Source: Pseudomonadota bacterium (GTDB taxonomy: Bacteria > Pseudomonadota > Alphaproteobacteria > Rhizobiales > Devosiaceae). From it: DNA of 27,277 nucleotides. Shown piece after piece: positions 1 through 7,002 of the stretch. Made by a program: the position numbers and the translations under genes. Every line of letters starts with the position of its first letter. The stretch's first letter is position 1. The DNA lies in contig JAEYXQ010000023.1 in assembly GCA_023431205.1 (NCBI GenBank), positions 1 to 27,277 on the forward strand, written 5' to 3'. Below the pieces are notes generated by a model. That model had not been told where the DNA came from. It saw nothing but the letters and a program-made list of their open reading frames with translations, and did not search any database.

Positions 1-131
1 GTGGTCCGCTGACCCGTGCGCAGCTGCGGAACCTCCGCGTCTATGCCGGTGCCGAGCATCCCCATGAAGCGCAGAACCCGACCAAGCTGGACGTGGCTGC
101 GATGAACTCCAAGAACGCGCGGGTGAAGTAA
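1..131 (+). CDS. rplM: 50S ribosomal protein L13, C-terminal part
   Basis: This is the last 42 codons of a gene that begins before the window; the frame opens at position 3 and ends at TAA 129-131. The visible protein reads GPLTRAQLRNLRVYAGAEHP and continues to a basic end (NSKNARVK), matching the C-terminus of ribosomal protein L13 of the large subunit. Only one base separates its stop from the rpsI start, so the two are co-transcribed, as in the usual bacterial rplM-rpsI pair. Confidence 0.95.
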   Translation, partial: GPLTRAQLRNLRVYAGAEHPHEAQNPTKLDVAAMNSKNARVK

Positions 132-132
132 C

Positions 133-615
133 ATGGCCGACACCATCAACTCCCTCGAGGACCTCGGCACCGTCTCTCCTGCCGCTGCCGCCAACACTGC
201 CCCCGTGCACGAGCAGAAGCTCGACGCCTTCGGCCGCGCCTATGCCACCGGCAAGCGCAAGAACGCCGTTGCTCGCGTCTGGATCAAGCCGGGCAAGGGC
301 AAGGTCACTGTCAACGGCCGCGAGTTCGAGCGCTATTTCGCTCGCCCCGTGCTGCAGCTGATCGTCAAGCAGCCGATCGTCGCCACTGAGCGTCTCGACC
401 AGTACGACGTCACCGTAACCGTTGCTGGCGGCGGCCTCAGCGGCCAGGCCGGTGCCGTTCGTCACGGTATCTCCAAGGCGCTGAACTACTTCGAGCCGGC
501 CCTGCGCCCGGTACTCAAGAAGGGTGGCTTCCTGACCCGCGACGCTCGCGTGGTGGAGCGCAAGAAGTACGGCAAGGCCAAGGCCCGCCGGTCCTTCCAG
601 TTCTCCAAGCGCTAA
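133..615 (+). CDS. rpsI: 30S ribosomal protein S9
   Basis: Small-subunit ribosomal protein S9, 160 residues. The first 35 or so residues are a variable alphaproteobacterial-type extension. The conserved body starts at AYATGKRKNAVARVWIKPG (about residues 36-55), and the protein ends in the diagnostic tail RRSFQFSKR, whose terminal Lys-Arg reaches towards the ribosomal P site in known structures. The ATG lies one base after the rplM stop, so translation is probably coupled, and the unit ends at the terminator at 637-666. Length and both conserved ends are normal. Confidence 0.98.
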   Translation: MADTINSLEDLGTVSPAAAANTAPVHEQKLDAFGRAYATGKRKNAVARVWIKPGKGKVTVNGREFERYFARPVLQLIVKQPIVATERLDQYDVTVTVAGGGLSGQAGAVRHGISKALNYFEPALRPVLKKGGFLTRDARVVERKKYGKAKARRSFQFSKR

Positions 616-636
616 GCTTCGGATCATCGACATTCG

Positions 637-666
637 AAAGGGGGCCGGGAAACCGGCCCTTTTTCT
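637..666 (+). terminator. Rho-independent terminator after rplM-rpsI
   Basis: A perfect 7-bp GC stem (GGGCCGG 642-648 with CCGGCCC 653-659) is closed by a GAAA tetraloop and followed by a T run interrupted once (660-667). It starts 21 bases after the rpsI stop, so it ends the ribosomal-protein transcript. Confidence 0.9.
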
Positions 667-777
667 TTGGGGCTGCTTGTTCGGATTCACCCCGCACCGA
701 GCGGTGTGCAAACACGCTCTCTGCCGCCTTCTTCCACTAACATGTTATTCCCTTGCGGCTCTCGCAAAGGAAACGCC

Positions 778-795
778 ATGCCGCGCGTCGGCTGA
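778..795 (+). other. Possible five-codon upstream ORF
   Basis: An AAAGGAAA ribosome-binding-like sequence stands just before ATG 778, which opens a five-codon frame (MPRVG, stop TGA 793-795) upstream of the symporter gene. The site is better than the one in front of the symporter itself. It could be a leader peptide or chance; nothing else supports it. The rest of the 616-872 gap holds only the terminator and a possible TTGACA element at 842-847. Confidence 0.2.
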
Positions 796-872
796 CGGAG
801 GGGCGTATTCTCGCGGCTAATTTCGAGGCAGCGTGCCTGTTTTGACAGCGCCTCGGCATCCACGGGAATAAG

Positions 873-2249
873 ATGTCACCCACAACCATATCCGCTACAC
901 GTCCGGCGCGTGCTCCAAAGCCGTTCTACACCAGCTTCGGCTTCCAGGTTTTGGTCAGCCTGGTCATCGGTCTTGTCCTGGGGCTGATCGCCCGCAACAT
1001 GGGGCCCGACGCCGCCGGCAACGCCAACTGGTTGACCCAGACCCTCTCCACCATCGGTTCGTCCTTCGTGTCGCTGCTGCGCGCGCTGGTGCCGGTCCTG
1101 GTGTTCACCGCCATCGTCGCCTCCATTGCCAACCTGCGTGAACTCAACAACGCTGCCCGCCTGGTGTGGCAGACGCTGCTGTGGTTCGCGATCACGGCCC
1201 TGATTGCCGTGGTCATCGGCATCGCCCTTGGCCTGATCCTGCAGCCGGGCCTCAACACCGCCGTGACGACCGAGGCCGCCCGCGCGCCGTCGAGCACCGG
1301 CTCCTGGCTCGACTTCCTCAAGGGTCTGATCCCGGCCAATATCTTCGGTCTCACCGCCTCCACCCGCGTGGCTGAAAGCGGCGCGACGACCAGCCTCAGC
1401 TTCAACGTGCTGCAGATCCTGGTGATCTCGATCGTCATCGGCGTGGCTGCGCTGCGCGTCGGCCCCGCCGCCGATCCGTTCATCGCCTTCACCCGCTCCT
1501 TCCTCAAGGTGATCCACAAGGTTCTGTGGTGGGTGATCCGCTTGACCCCGATCGGCACCGTCGGCCTGCTCGGCAACGCCGTCGCCGTCTACGGCTGGGA
1601 TGCGCTGGCACAGCTCGGCGCCTACTCGATCGCCATCTATATCGGCCTCGCGCTGGTGCTGTTCGTGGTCTACCCGGTGCTCCTGTCGGTCAACGGCCTC
1701 AACCCGATCCGCTACTTCCAGAGCGCCTGGCCGGCCATCCAGCTCGCCTTCGTGTCGCGCTCCTCGATCGGTACCCTGCCGCTGACCGAGCGCATCACCG
1801 AGAAGAACCTGGGCGTGCCGCGTGAATACGCCGCCTTTGCCGTGCCACTCGGCGCCACCACCAAGATGGACGGCTGCGCCGCCATCTATCCGGCGATCTC
1901 GGCGATCTTCGTCGCCCAGTTCTTCGGTGTGCCGCTCGAGCTGCAGCACTACCTGCTGATCGCCTTCGTGTCGGTGATCGGCTCCTCGGCCACCGCCGGC
2001 CTGACCGGCGCCACCGTCATGCTGACGCTGACGCTGTCCACCCTCGGCCTGCCGCTCGAAGGCGTCGGTCTGCTGCTTGCCGTCGATCCGATCCTCGACA
2101 TGGGCCGGACCGCCGTCAACGTCGCCGGCCAGGCGCTGGTGCCCACCATTGTCGCCAAGCGCCAGGGCATCCTCGACCAGGCCACCTATGACCGCGGCGA
2201 GAGTGTCGAACACCTCGACGTCGAGGCCGAGGCCGTGCCGGCGCAGTAA
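873..2249 (+). CDS. Dicarboxylate/amino acid:cation symporter (SDF/DAACS family)
   Basis: An inner-membrane secondary transporter of 458 residues that by family imports dicarboxylates or amino acids with Na+ or H+. The family signature regions are present: the first hairpin-loop region SRSSIGTLP (about 293-301), GATTKMDGCAAIYP (about 327-340) at the position of the usual NMDGT cation-site motif, and DPILDMGRTAVNVAGQ (about 405-420), which normally binds the substrate. Eight or so hydrophobic segments are spread through the protein. The KMDGC version of NMDGT is uncommon and may mark a subfamily with a different substrate or ion. The ATG has only a weak ribosome-binding site. The gene stands alone between two terminators. 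Confidence 0.9.
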   Translation: MSPTTISATRPARAPKPFYTSFGFQVLVSLVIGLVLGLIARNMGPDAAGNANWLTQTLSTIGSSFVSLLRALVPVLVFTAIVASIANLRELNNAARLVWQTLLWFAITALIAVVIGIALGLILQPGLNTAVTTEAARAPSSTGSWLDFLKGLIPANIFGLTASTRVAESGATTSLSFNVLQILVISIVIGVAALRVGPAADPFIAFTRSFLKVIHKVLWWVIRLTPIGTVGLLGNAVAVYGWDALAQLGAYSIAIYIGLALVLFVVYPVLLSVNGLNPIRYFQSAWPAIQLAFVSRSSIGTLPLTERITEKNLGVPREYAAFAVPLGATTKMDGCAAIYPAISAIFVAQFFGVPLELQHYLLIAFVSVIGSSATAGLTGATVMLTLTLSTLGLPLEGVGLLLAVDPILDMGRTAVNVAGQALVPTIVAKRQGILDQATYDRGESVEHLDVEAEAVPAQ

Positions 2250-2270
2250 GCCGCCGTTCAGCGCAAAACG

Positions 2271-2297
2271 AAAAGGGAGGCTCCGGCCTCCCTTTTT
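2271..2297. terminator. Bidirectional Rho-independent terminator
   Basis: The stem GGGAGGC (2275-2281) with GCCTCCC (2286-2292) is flanked by AAAA on the left and TTTTT on the right, so it works on either strand. It lies between the convergent symporter and glycosyltransferase genes. Confidence 0.9.
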
Positions 2298-2373
2298 CCA
2301 TTCATCGTGGCCGCTACAAGTGTTAGCGACCGTTCATCTCTGTTCATCTGCCGGACGAACCGGGAGCGTGGTT

Positions 2374-3705
2374 TCAGCCGACGAGCTTGAGGGCAGGGCG
2401 CTTCCGAGGGGGCTTCACCTTGCCACCGCGACCGCGCCGCACACCCGGCACGTAGTTGGCCATCACCCGTTCGATAACGCCGATCGCCTTCTCGGCACCA
2501 TCTTCGGCCCGCAGCCGCTCGGCCACGTCGGCGGCATTGCGCCGGTAGCTTTCATTGGTGGTGAGGTCGGTCAGGGCGTCCGCCAGAATCTCGGCGGTCA
2601 TCTTCCTGAGGCGGACGGGCTTGGGTCCGCAGCCGAGTTCGTAGACCCGCCGTCCCCAGTAGGGCTGGTCCATCGCCTGCGGCACGACGAAGGTCGGCCG
2701 GCCAAGATGCAGGCCCGCTGCCGTGGTGCCGGCGCCGCCATGGTGGACGACAGCGCTGACATAACGGAACAGCCGGTCGTGCGGGGCCTTCTCGAGGGCG
2801 AACACGGTGTCCGGCAATTCGCGCGGATCGATCCCGCCCCAGCCGCGGGCGACCACGGCGCGGCCACCCCACAACTCCACCGCCTCCTTGAGGATGCGGG
2901 TATTGCGTTCCGCACCGAACGGCATCGACCCGAAGCCGATATAGATCGGAGCCGGGCCGGCAGCGAGGAAGGCCTCGAACTCAGGCGAGGGCGTCCAGTC
3001 GCTGTTGTCCTTGGTGCACCAGTACCCGGTGATGATCGCCGTCTTGGGCCAGTCGCGAGGACGGGGCGACACCGCTGCGGAATAAGCATAGAGCGTCGTC
3101 AGCGGCGATCCATCGGTGTTGGTAAAGACACCGCCCATGATGCGGGCATCAAGGCCCATCAGTTCGCGGCGCAGCTTGTTGCGCGGCAGGTTCCAATAGG
3201 CCTGCTGCACGGTGGCGGCGGTGTAGGAGAGCTTGTTGAGCGCCGGACCAAGGTCGTCGGCGACGTAGTACATCGACAGCGGGAATTCGCTCGTCGAGTT
3301 CATCGGCTGCAGCCCGGTCATGATCGCCGGCACATCCAGCGCCTCGGCGATGTCGATACCGAAGCTGGTGTTCATGTTGACGATGATGGCATTGGCGCCC
3401 TGGCACATGGTCCAGGCATTGCGCGCCGCCGTATCGCAGATCTGCTGGCCCTGGCGCAGTAGCGACGGGCCGTTGATGAGCATGGATGAACTCATCGCAT
3501 TCTCGAACCGCGAGTCGCGCAGGAAGGACTGGATGGAGGGACCCAGCGAGTGGAACTCGAGACCGTAGCTGGTGACCAGCGGCTCGAATTCCTCAGTGGC
3601 GCCGAGCACCACGGAATAGCCGTGGTGCTTCAGGGCAATGCCTAAACCGATATAGGGCTGAACGTCGCCTTGCGTACCAATCGTAACCAGGGCGATGCGC
3701 TTCAA
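2374..3705 (-). CDS. GT1-family glycosyltransferase (UDP-glycosyltransferase / MGT-like)
   Basis: A 443-residue GT-B enzyme predicted to move a sugar from a nucleotide-sugar to a lipid or small-molecule acceptor in the cytoplasm. The N-terminal acceptor domain begins ALVTIGTQGDVQPYIGLGIA, the classic start of sterol/macrolide-type GT1 enzymes. The C-terminal donor domain has VVHHGGAGTTAAGL (about 318-331) and then PQAMDQPYWGRRVYELG, the nucleotide-sugar binding region. The tail is basic (GRGGKVKPPRKRP). The start codon is TTG (complement of 3703-3705), supported by GAGG eight bases upstream; no better in-frame ATG lies before the conserved start. It is divergent from the small-ORF region and convergent with the symporter. 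The acceptor is unknown. Confidence 0.88.
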   Translation of the reverse strand: MKRIALVTIGTQGDVQPYIGLGIALKHHGYSVVLGATEEFEPLVTSYGLEFHSLGPSIQSFLRDSRFENAMSSSMLINGPSLLRQGQQICDTAARNAWTMCQGANAIIVNMNTSFGIDIAEALDVPAIMTGLQPMNSTSEFPLSMYYVADDLGPALNKLSYTAATVQQAYWNLPRNKLRRELMGLDARIMGGVFTNTDGSPLTTLYAYSAAVSPRPRDWPKTAIITGYWCTKDNSDWTPSPEFEAFLAAGPAPIYIGFGSMPFGAERNTRILKEAVELWGGRAVVARGWGGIDPRELPDTVFALEKAPHDRLFRYVSAVVHHGGAGTTAAGLHLGRPTFVVPQAMDQPYWGRRVYELGCGPKPVRLRKMTAEILADALTDLTTNESYRRNAADVAERLRAEDGAEKAIGVIERVMANYVPGVRRGRGGKVKPPRKRPALKLVG

Positions 3706-3782
3706 GGTCGAACCTCACAATGGCCGAGTGGCAATGAAGGTTGTGGCCTCCAGTGCCATTTACAACCCCCCTTCGAGGAATT

Positions 3783-3830
3783 ATGAACGGCCTCGTCGAT
3801 AACCGGTTTCATTACAAAACTCGGGTTTGA
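3783..3830 (+). CDS. Candidate 15-codon small ORF
   Basis: ATG 3783 follows a strong GAGGA ribosome-binding site (3775-3779) at good spacing and opens a 15-codon frame, MNGLVDNRFHYKTRV, ending at TGA 3828-3830. Twelve bases later the 33-codon frame begins, so the two could be translated together. No similarity is recognised; it may be a leader peptide. Support is only the ribosome site and position. Confidence 0.3.
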   Translation: MNGLVDNRFHYKTRV

Positions 3831-3842
3831 AGGGCAAGAGAC

Positions 3843-3944
3843 ATGCCTTCTGCGTACACTGACTTCTCGGCTGGAGCCATGCTCGCCGCCAGTGTCGCGG
3901 TCGCCGCATTCGCAGCGGCCGCCGCCGCAGCATACGCCCGCTAG
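3843..3944 (+). CDS. Candidate 33-residue alanine-rich membrane peptide
   Basis: The frame starts at ATG 3843 after an AAGGG element and stops at TAG 3942-3944. The peptide begins MPSAYTDFSAGAMLAASVAV, runs through an alanine-dominated stretch and ends AYAR. Residues about 10-32 make one uncharged hydrophobic segment long enough to cross a membrane, with a single arginine at the C-terminus. Its stop codon lies at the foot of a large hairpin. It is not a known family to me. It could be a small membrane protein, a leader peptide or a chance frame, since alanine codons are common in such GC-rich DNA. Confidence 0.35.
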   Translation: MPSAYTDFSAGAMLAASVAVAAFAAAAAAAYAR

Positions 3945-3983
3945 CTCTTCCCGATGGCCACGCCAGGCGTGGCCGGGAAGAGC
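3944..3983 (+). terminator. Long stem-loop after the small ORF
   Basis: GCTCTTCCC (3944-3952) and GGCCACGC (3956-3963) pair perfectly with GCGTGGCC (3967-3974) and GGGAAGAGC (3975-3983). This gives 17 base pairs with one 3-base bulge (GAT) and a CAG loop. No T run follows, so it may be a non-canonical terminator, a processing site or an RNA-stabilising structure. The remainder of 3984-4099 shows nothing but the approach to the aminotransferase. Confidence 0.55.
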
Positions 3984-4099
3984 CGAATAAAGCCCGCACC
4001 CGGCGAAATCGTCGGGTTTAACCCCGTTTGAACCACAATTCCGCGACTATCCTGCGCTCCGAAGCGCTGCCGTCGCGCTCCCGGACTCCGAGGATTCCC

Positions 4100-5311
4100 A
4101 TGACCGAAGATTTTCACCGCATCCGCCGCCTGCCTCCTTACGTGTTCGAGCACATCAACCCCATCAAGGCGAAGGCCCGGGCGAACGGCGTCGACGTCAT
4201 CGATTTGGGCATGGGCAATCCGGACCTCCCGACTCCCGACCACATCGTCAACAAGCTCAAGGAGACGGTGCTCGATCCGCGCACGCACCGCTACTCCACC
4301 TCCAAGGGCATTCCCGGCCTCCGCAAGGCCCAGGCCAGTTATTATGGCCGCCGCTTCGGCGTGAAGCTCAATCCGGACACCCAGGTGGTGGCGACGCTCG
4401 GCTCCAAGGAAGGCTTCGCCAACATGGCGCAGGCGATCACCGCGCCCGGCGATGTGGTGCTGGTGCCCAACCCGACCTATCCGATCCACTCCTTCGGCTT
4501 CATCATGTCCGGCGGAGTCGTCCGCTCCATGCCCGCCGAGCCGAACGAGGACTTCATGCGGTCGCTCGACCGCGGCGTGCGCCACTCGATCCCCAAGCCG
4601 ATCGCGCTGGTTCTCAACTACCCGGCCAACCCAACCGCCTACACCGCCGACCTCGATTTCTACGCCGAGGTCGTCAAATATTGTAAGGCGCACGACATCT
4701 TCATCCTGTCTGACCTGGCCTATTCGGAAATCTACTTCGACGACGTGCCGCCCCCGTCCATCCTGCAGGTGCCGGGTGCCATCGACATCGCCGTGGAGTT
4801 CACCTCCATGTCCAAGACCTATTCCATGCCGGGCTGGCGCGTCGGCTTTGCCGTCGGCAACGAGCGCCTGATCGCAGCGCTCGGTCGGGTGAAATCCTAT
4901 CTCGACTACGGCGCCTTCACCCCCATCCAGGTCGCCGCGACGGCAGCCCTGAACGGGTCCGACGAGGTCATCGAGGAAGTGCGAAAGGTCTACAAGCAAC
5001 GCCGCGACGTGATGGTGGAGAGCTTCGGCCGTTCCGGCTGGCACATCCCTTCGCCGAAGGCGACGATGTTCGCCTGGGCGCCCATCCCGCCTCAGTTTGC
5101 CCATCTCGGCTCGCTGGAGTTCGCCAAGCTGATGATCCAGGAGACTGGCGTTGCCGTCGCTCCCGGGGTCGGGTTCGGCGAGTACGGCGACCAGTATATC
5201 CGGCTGGCCTTCGTCGAGAACGAGCAGCGCATCCGCCAGGCGGCACGGAACATCAAGAAGCTGCTCGGCTCCAAGACGGGGCAGGGCAACGTGGTGCCGC
5301 TCACCGCCTAG
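4100..5311 (+). CDS. alaC: AlaC-type pyridoxal-phosphate aminotransferase
   Basis: A class I/II aminotransferase of 403 residues in the cytoplasm. It resembles E. coli AlaC (glutamate-pyruvate transaminase), and relatives are often labelled LL-diaminopimelate aminotransferase. The N-terminus FHRIRRLPPYVFEHI is AlaC-like, followed by DLGMGNPDLPTPDH, GSKEGFANM, NYPANPTAYTADLDF and SMSKTYSMPGWRVGF, where Lys239 should hold the cofactor. The C-terminus has the arginine of YIRLAFVEN. ATG 4100 is chosen because it sits behind CCGAGGA and begins at the conserved region; an in-frame TTG at 4028 would add 24 unconserved residues. It lies upstream of homoserine dehydrogenase, consistent with amino-acid metabolism. 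Confidence 0.9.
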   Translation: MTEDFHRIRRLPPYVFEHINPIKAKARANGVDVIDLGMGNPDLPTPDHIVNKLKETVLDPRTHRYSTSKGIPGLRKAQASYYGRRFGVKLNPDTQVVATLGSKEGFANMAQAITAPGDVVLVPNPTYPIHSFGFIMSGGVVRSMPAEPNEDFMRSLDRGVRHSIPKPIALVLNYPANPTAYTADLDFYAEVVKYCKAHDIFILSDLAYSEIYFDDVPPPSILQVPGAIDIAVEFTSMSKTYSMPGWRVGFAVGNERLIAALGRVKSYLDYGAFTPIQVAATAALNGSDEVIEEVRKVYKQRRDVMVESFGRSGWHIPSPKATMFAWAPIPPQFAHLGSLEFAKLMIQETGVAVAPGVGFGEYGDQYIRLAFVENEQRIRQAARNIKKLLGSKTGQGNVVPLTA

Positions 5312-5324
5312 ACGTCTACGCATG

Positions 5325-5350
5325 GAGGGGGCGTTGCAACGCGCCCCTTC
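5325..5350 (+). terminator. Possible weak terminator after alaC
   Basis: GGGGCG (5328-5333) pairs with CGCCCC (5342-5347), and the stem can be extended outward by GAG/TTC including one G-U pair; the 8-base loop is itself partly palindromic. It starts 14 bases after the aminotransferase stop. There is no T run, so termination here is uncertain. Confidence 0.35.
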
Positions 5351-5367
5351 TGCTGACAACGTCGATC

Positions 5368-5383
5368 ATAGGCAATTCCCTAT
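5368..5383. promoter_or_regulatory. Palindromic operator-like site 1 upstream of hom
   Basis: ATAGG-CAATTC-CCTAT is a perfect 5-bp inverted repeat around a 6-base spacer. It lies just downstream of a CTGACA element (5353-5358) and would overlap a -10 region belonging to it. A near copy occurs 62 bases downstream. Confidence 0.45.
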
Positions 5384-5430
5384 ACCAGCGCGGTACTCCG
5401 CCGCACTTGCTGTTCGTTCCTATTGACGAC

Positions 5431-5444
5431 TAGGCGATTTCCTA
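5431..5444. promoter_or_regulatory. Palindromic operator-like site 2 upstream of hom
   Basis: TAGG-CGATTT-CCTA has the same design as the site at 5369-5382 (shared pattern TAGGCRATTYCCTA, same 6-base spacer). The centres are 62 bases apart, close to six helical turns. A further half-site, CCTA, lies at 5419-5422 beside a TTGACG element (5423-5428). The pair sits 17-90 bases before the hom start, where a repressor or activator would bind. Confidence 0.45.
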
Positions 5445-5460
5445 TGCAGATGGCGCCACC

Positions 5461-6969
5461 ATGAGTGACATCGCCTCCTTCCGCCAGTCCGTCGAAAGCT
5501 TCATCTCCGCCCGTGGGTGGACGCCGACCCGTTTCGGGCGAACCATTGCAGGCGATCCGCTGTTCGTTTTCGACCTGCGGGAGGGCCGTGAGCCGCGGTC
5601 GGACACGCGCCAGCGCATCCTGCGTGCCATGCAGGAATACGGCGAGGGCGAAGCCCTGGCGCCGCTGCGGGTGGGCGTTGCCGGTCTCGGCAATGTCGGA
5701 GCGACGCTGGTGCGAATCCTCCAGAAGGACGGCGCCGACCTCAAACGAAAACTGGGTCGACAGCTCGAGGTCGTCGCCGTTGCCGCGCGCTCGCGATCCC
5801 GCGACCGCGGCATCGACATTTCCGGGCTCCAGTGGTTCGATGATCCGGTTGCACTGGCCAAGTCCGACGGCATTGACCTGTTCGTCGAGCTGATCGGTGG
5901 CGAAGACGGCCCGGCCTTTGCGGCAGTGAAGGCGGCGCTGGAGATGGGCCGCCCCGTGGTGACGGCCAACAAGGCGCTGCTGGCCAAGCATGGCGTCGCC
6001 CTCGCCAGGATGGCCGAGGAAAGCGGGACGCAACTCGGGTTCGAGGCTGCCGTTGCCGGTGGCATCCCGGTGATCAAGACGCTGCGCGAAGGCCTCGGCT
6101 CGGCCCGGATCGCCAAGGTCTTCGGCATTATGAACGGCACCTGCAACTACATCCTCACCCGCATGGGCAACGAGGACATCAGCTTCGCCGACTGCCTCAA
6201 GGATGCGCAGGCGCTCGGCTATGCCGAGGCCGATCCGACCTTCGACGTGGAAGGTTTCGACACCGCCCACAAGCTGTCGATCCTTTCCACCCTGTGCTTC
6301 GGCTACGAGATCGCGCCGGAAAAGATCCGGGTGGAGGGCATCTCCCGCATCACCCAGCAGGATATCCGCGTCGCCGCCGATCTCGGCTACAAGATCAAGC
6401 TGCTCGGCATTGCCCAGCGCACCGAAGATGGGATCGAGCAGCGCGTCCACCCCACCTTTGTCCCGCGAGGCAGCGCTATCGCCGGTGTTGACGGGGTGAT
6501 GAACGCAGTCGCGCTGGAAACCGACCATGTGCATGAACTGCTGCTGGCCGGCCCTGGCGCCGGTGGACCGCCGACGGCCTCATCGGTGCTTTCCGACATC
6601 CTCGACATCGCCCGTGGCACCAAGGTGCCGCCGCTCGGCGTGCCTAGCGCCGAGTTGATGCCCTATGTTGAAGCGCCCATGCGCGCCCATGAGGGCGGTT
6701 ACTACATTCGCTTCAATGCCAAGGATGTGCCGGGCGCCCTTGCGTCCATCGCCACCCGCATGAGCGAGCACAGCATCTCCATCGATTCCGTTATCCAACG
6801 GTCGGATCTGAACGCCAAGACAGTGGCTGCGGACGGGTCGGCGACGCGAACCGTGGTGATGATCACCCAACAGACTTTGGAATCATCGGTCCGCGAAACG
6901 CTTGCGCAGATCGCTGCCGACGGGTTCATTGTCGGTGAGCCGCAAGTGATCCGCATCGAGGCGCTCTGA
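5461..6969 (+). CDS. hom: Homoserine dehydrogenase with N-terminal HTH-like extension and C-terminal ACT domain
   Basis: Reduces aspartate semialdehyde to homoserine with NAD(P)H, on the route to threonine and methionine. The enzyme core starts at LRVGVAGLGNVGATLVRIL (about 69-87, dinucleotide-binding glycines), followed by TANKALLAKHG (about 168-178), GGIPVIKTLREGLG, the substrate-site region NGTCNYIL (about 224-231), and a C-terminal ACT domain (about 412-502) that typically senses threonine. Uncommonly, the first 65 residues resemble a small helix-turn-helix-like domain (GWTPTRFGRTIAGDP, then LREGREPRSDTRQRIL). No stop separates the two parts. ATG 5461 gives 502 residues; an internal ATG at 5629 would give a usual-length enzyme of 446 residues. 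The 5461 ribosome site is weak, so either start is possible. Confidence 0.92.
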   Translation: MSDIASFRQSVESFISARGWTPTRFGRTIAGDPLFVFDLREGREPRSDTRQRILRAMQEYGEGEALAPLRVGVAGLGNVGATLVRILQKDGADLKRKLGRQLEVVAVAARSRSRDRGIDISGLQWFDDPVALAKSDGIDLFVELIGGEDGPAFAAVKAALEMGRPVVTANKALLAKHGVALARMAEESGTQLGFEAAVAGGIPVIKTLREGLGSARIAKVFGIMNGTCNYILTRMGNEDISFADCLKDAQALGYAEADPTFDVEGFDTAHKLSILSTLCFGYEIAPEKIRVEGISRITQQDIRVAADLGYKIKLLGIAQRTEDGIEQRVHPTFVPRGSAIAGVDGVMNAVALETDHVHELLLAGPGAGGPPTASSVLSDILDIARGTKVPPLGVPSAELMPYVEAPMRAHEGGYYIRFNAKDVPGALASIATRMSEHSISIDSVIQRSDLNAKTVAADGSATRTVVMITQQTLESSVRETLAQIAADGFIVGEPQVIRIEAL

Positions 6970-7002
6970 CCTCACGGGCTACAGAAGAACGGCGGGGGAG
7001 AC

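Noticed and set aside
876..2213. 445-codon open frame on the minus strand opposite the symporter
   Set aside because: The product is a His/Gly/Asp-rich, unstructured sequence typical of the antisense of a GC-rich membrane protein gene; the + strand frame has clear family motifs.
4028..4053. TTGAAC ... TATCCT as a promoter for the aminotransferase
   Set aside because: The spacing of 14 bases is too short for a convincing sigma-70 promoter.
3941..5359. 472-codon minus-strand frame opposite the aminotransferase
   Set aside because: Low-complexity shadow sequence with no motif; the + strand has an intact PLP-enzyme.
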